64,000 nucleotides of DNA from Spinacia oleracea (lineage: Eukaryota > Streptophyta > Magnoliopsida > Caryophyllales > Amaranthaceae). How positions within the stretch are numbered: the first letter of the stretch is position 1; each line of letters opens with the position of its first letter. The position numbers and the translations under genes were made by a program. The notes beneath the pieces were generated by a model that ran no database searches, was not told where the DNA came from, and worked only from the letters and a program-made list of their open reading frames with translations. Below, piece by piece: positions 61,801 to 64,000 of this stretch. The stretch covers positions 110,146,141-110,210,140 of the forward strand of contig NC_079487.1 of the NCBI RefSeq assembly GCF_020520425.1. The letters run 5' to 3'.

Positions 61801-63864
61801 GCACTGTTGGCTTTCCGTGCCGCATCAACAGCACTTTGGAATTGCTTGAGCCTCACTAGGGTAACGGCTAACTTCGCCCAGTTAGATATAAAAGCATATA
61901 TAATCTTTGCAGCTTCATATAAAGCTTCATCAAATAAGCGATCACCAACATTTTGGAGGTTGGCAACATTTGGCATGAGTATAAATTCCTCAATGTCACT
62001 CAACCTATCAATCTTGGCATAAGCATATATGAGTTCACTATCCACCCTAGGCTCTTTTGTTTGCTGCCTAACCATAAGAAGATACTTCACCAAGTCATGG
62101 TAAACATCTGCATCTTCAGAAGCACGGATCACATCCAAAAATTGAGTGGAATCCTCAGCACGTATAAATGACTCTATTGCATCACTAACCAACCCTGCTC
62201 TCAACTGAGCCTTTGCAACTTGGCTCCAGACAGCATCTTCTTCAACCCGGAAAGCAAATTCCACAGCTCGGTCAATGGCTTGAATGTTATCTAATAGCAC
62301 ATTAACCGCCTGCACGTTCAGATTAAATTTCTTGAAAATTGCAAATGCCTCTTCATAGAGTTGAGCCTCAACAGCCACTTCTCCAACTGCTGGTCCGTCG
62401 AAGTTATCCAGCCTGTTGACATAATCCATAACTCTCGATGAATCTGCTTTAATGGCTGTCAAAATGAGGAGATTTTGCAGATTCGAGTTTCCACTGAAAG
62501 CAGAGTTCTGTAGGACAATCTTTTCAAGAAGTTCAATCAATTCATGTGGGAGATCAGCTGTCATAAAAGCTTTAACCGCAGCAGAAACTTGTTCAGGACT
62601 CTTGCTTTCAGGCAAGGCAGTGGACACAACTTGATCAATGATCTGCCTCCTATACTCGTTCTCAGGATTGAGAACTTTCTCCCAAAGATCACCATCCATT
62701 CTTTCAACAACATATCTGGAACAGAAGAAACCAATTAGCATCTTTCAATAAATTACATCACAGCCATAGAGTATAGATAAAAGCAAGTCGCCAACCTCGC
62801 TTGTAGCTTGAACAACGAATTCTTGTTTGTGACATTGATAAGCTCGTCATCACATTGTCCTCGCCGATAAGCAACTACCGCAAGGGTGGGGTCGCGCTTC
62901 TCACAATATTTACCCACGACACGTGAATCATAGTATGGGTTGGTTGTGAGGAAGTGCTCTGGATTATTGTTACTCTCGATGATAATTTTACCCAGAGCAT
63001 TGTGCACATGCACATCTTGGCTTCCTTCACTAACAAGATGCTCGAGAAATTGAGTGAGCAAGCGAAGTCGATTCCTGAAACACAAAAGAAATATGAATAA
63101 GCAATTAAAGAAAACAGAGAACCAGTAGTAAGATCATTCATCACAATGTCAGCACCTCTTTTCACATTCCTCCACAAGTGGCTCTACTGGAAGAAGAGAG
63201 CGAACAGAGAGTATCAGACCCTTGATAAAATCTTCAGGACATTCATCATCAAGAAGCTGCCCAACAACTAGTGGTGCATTTCCCGGATTAACCTAACAAA
63301 TCCAGATGAGACCTTGTCAGCGGATTTTATACTGCAGTATCAACGTTCAAGAATCTAAACTATACATGCTCTGACAGGAAACAACCCATCTAAATGGTAG
63401 ACATACCTTCTGAACATAACCTTCAATATAACGAAGCATGTTGTTTACATATAGATAGTGCGTGAGATCTGGAACAAAACCAAATCGATCACAGACATTA
63501 ATCAGCGGTCGTGCATCAGGAAGTTTGGCTTCCATCAAGAAATTTTTCGTCTTCTCAGCATCATAAAAGTTCGACTCTCTAGTCACTCGTTCCACTTCTT
63601 TCAACTGTCCGGTTTTGGCAGCTGCTTCGATGTATTTAAAGTGAATCTCTGGATCCTCACTGAATAAAAAGATAAAAAGGTGTGACGATTGGAATAAGAG
63701 AATAACACTCGTAAAGAAAGTCAAACAAGCCTTCATCTTTTCGAATAATACCTGGAGCTCAAATAAGATCCAAGGAAAAAATATAGCCCTTCGTATGATT
63801 TAAATTGCTCGAAGAGTTTCATGCATGAATCTACTCCTAACTGCTCACAATACTCCTTAGCAGC
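58846..63864 (-). CDS. CHC: Clathrin heavy chain, 3' two-thirds (5' end outside the window)
   Basis: Eleven exons read on the minus strand: 63752-63864, 63407-63659, 63156-63292, 62796-63074, 61713-62713, 60886-61371, 60574-60744, 60252-60437, 59685-59807, 59104-59214 and 58846-59016. Borders are GT-AG, phases agree, and there are about 1010 residues of a family near 1700. Seen are the distal-leg and proximal-leg clathrin repeats (for example [40 protein letters not shown] and [20 protein letters not shown]) and the hub with [20 protein letters not shown]. The end is a trimerisation and tail region rich in Gly, Met and Pro. Clathrin triskelia coat vesicles at the plasma membrane and trans-Golgi network. 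The terminal beta-propeller exons lie beyond 64000. The gene looks intact; plants usually have two near-identical copies, and which one this is cannot be told. Confidence 0.96.
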
Positions 63865-64000
63865 CTGAAAATATCAAACAAAACAAACATCCAATGAATT
63901 GGCAATATACCAAGTTGATAGCTTTACTAATAATACTGGAAATAGCAATAAGTGTAATTACTAGATTGTGATTTGTCCCCATTACATCCATAGGTTAAAG
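63865..64000 (-). other. Clathrin intron at the window edge
   Basis: AT-rich DNA upstream of the acceptor TTTTCAG of the exon at 63752-63864. No further exon is recognisable before the edge. Confidence 0.6.

Overview
The window is nuclear DNA of a flowering plant, almost certainly a eudicot. This rests on spliced plant genes (an ATL-type RING-H2 ligase, R2R3-MYB and bHLH factors, clathrin heavy chain, ALG11), GT-AG introns, and a dense set of plant transposons: CACTA, hAT, Mutator-like, Stowaway, Tourist-like, Helitron, Copia and an Au-like SINE. The style of the repeats suggests Caryophyllales (Amaranthaceae), but that placement is an impression and was not tested.

Layout. 1-9.9 kb is repeat-rich around one intact gene, an intronless ATL66-like E3 ligase (4235-4774, +). 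It holds a CACTA element with palindromic end arrays, two hAT elements with perfect 8-bp duplications, a small Mutator-like element, and a TIR element set between two (TA)n tracts. About 9.9-26.17 kb is one large decayed DNA transposon carrying a FAR1-type fragment and thousands of bases of TGTTCT-type short repeats. It is split by a 10.3-kb minus-strand Copia element with nearly identical LTRs and a 5-bp duplication.

26-35 kb holds the 25-residue ribosomal protein gene RPL41 (+), an R2R3-MYB gene (-) and a two-exon bHLH51-like gene (-), with MITEs between and inside them. 35-48 kb holds an old TRIM-like LTR relic containing a 431-bp Helitron, a two-exon gene for a probable plastid membrane protein (-), and the complete seven-exon ALG11 mannosyltransferase gene (-). 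48-58 kb is mostly MITEs and Helitrons around a two-exon gene for a 190-residue charged protein of unknown function (-). A SINE with an 18-bp duplication sits just upstream of that gene, followed by a three-deep nest of DNA elements. 58.8 kb to the right edge is the 3' two-thirds of a clathrin heavy chain gene (-), open at the edge.

The genes do not form a functional cluster. Seven genes are supported: five housekeeping or regulatory genes of recognised family plus two of unknown function, one of which is probably plastid-targeted. All exon borders were read by eye from ORF continuity, reading phase and GT/AG sites; no transcript evidence was available.
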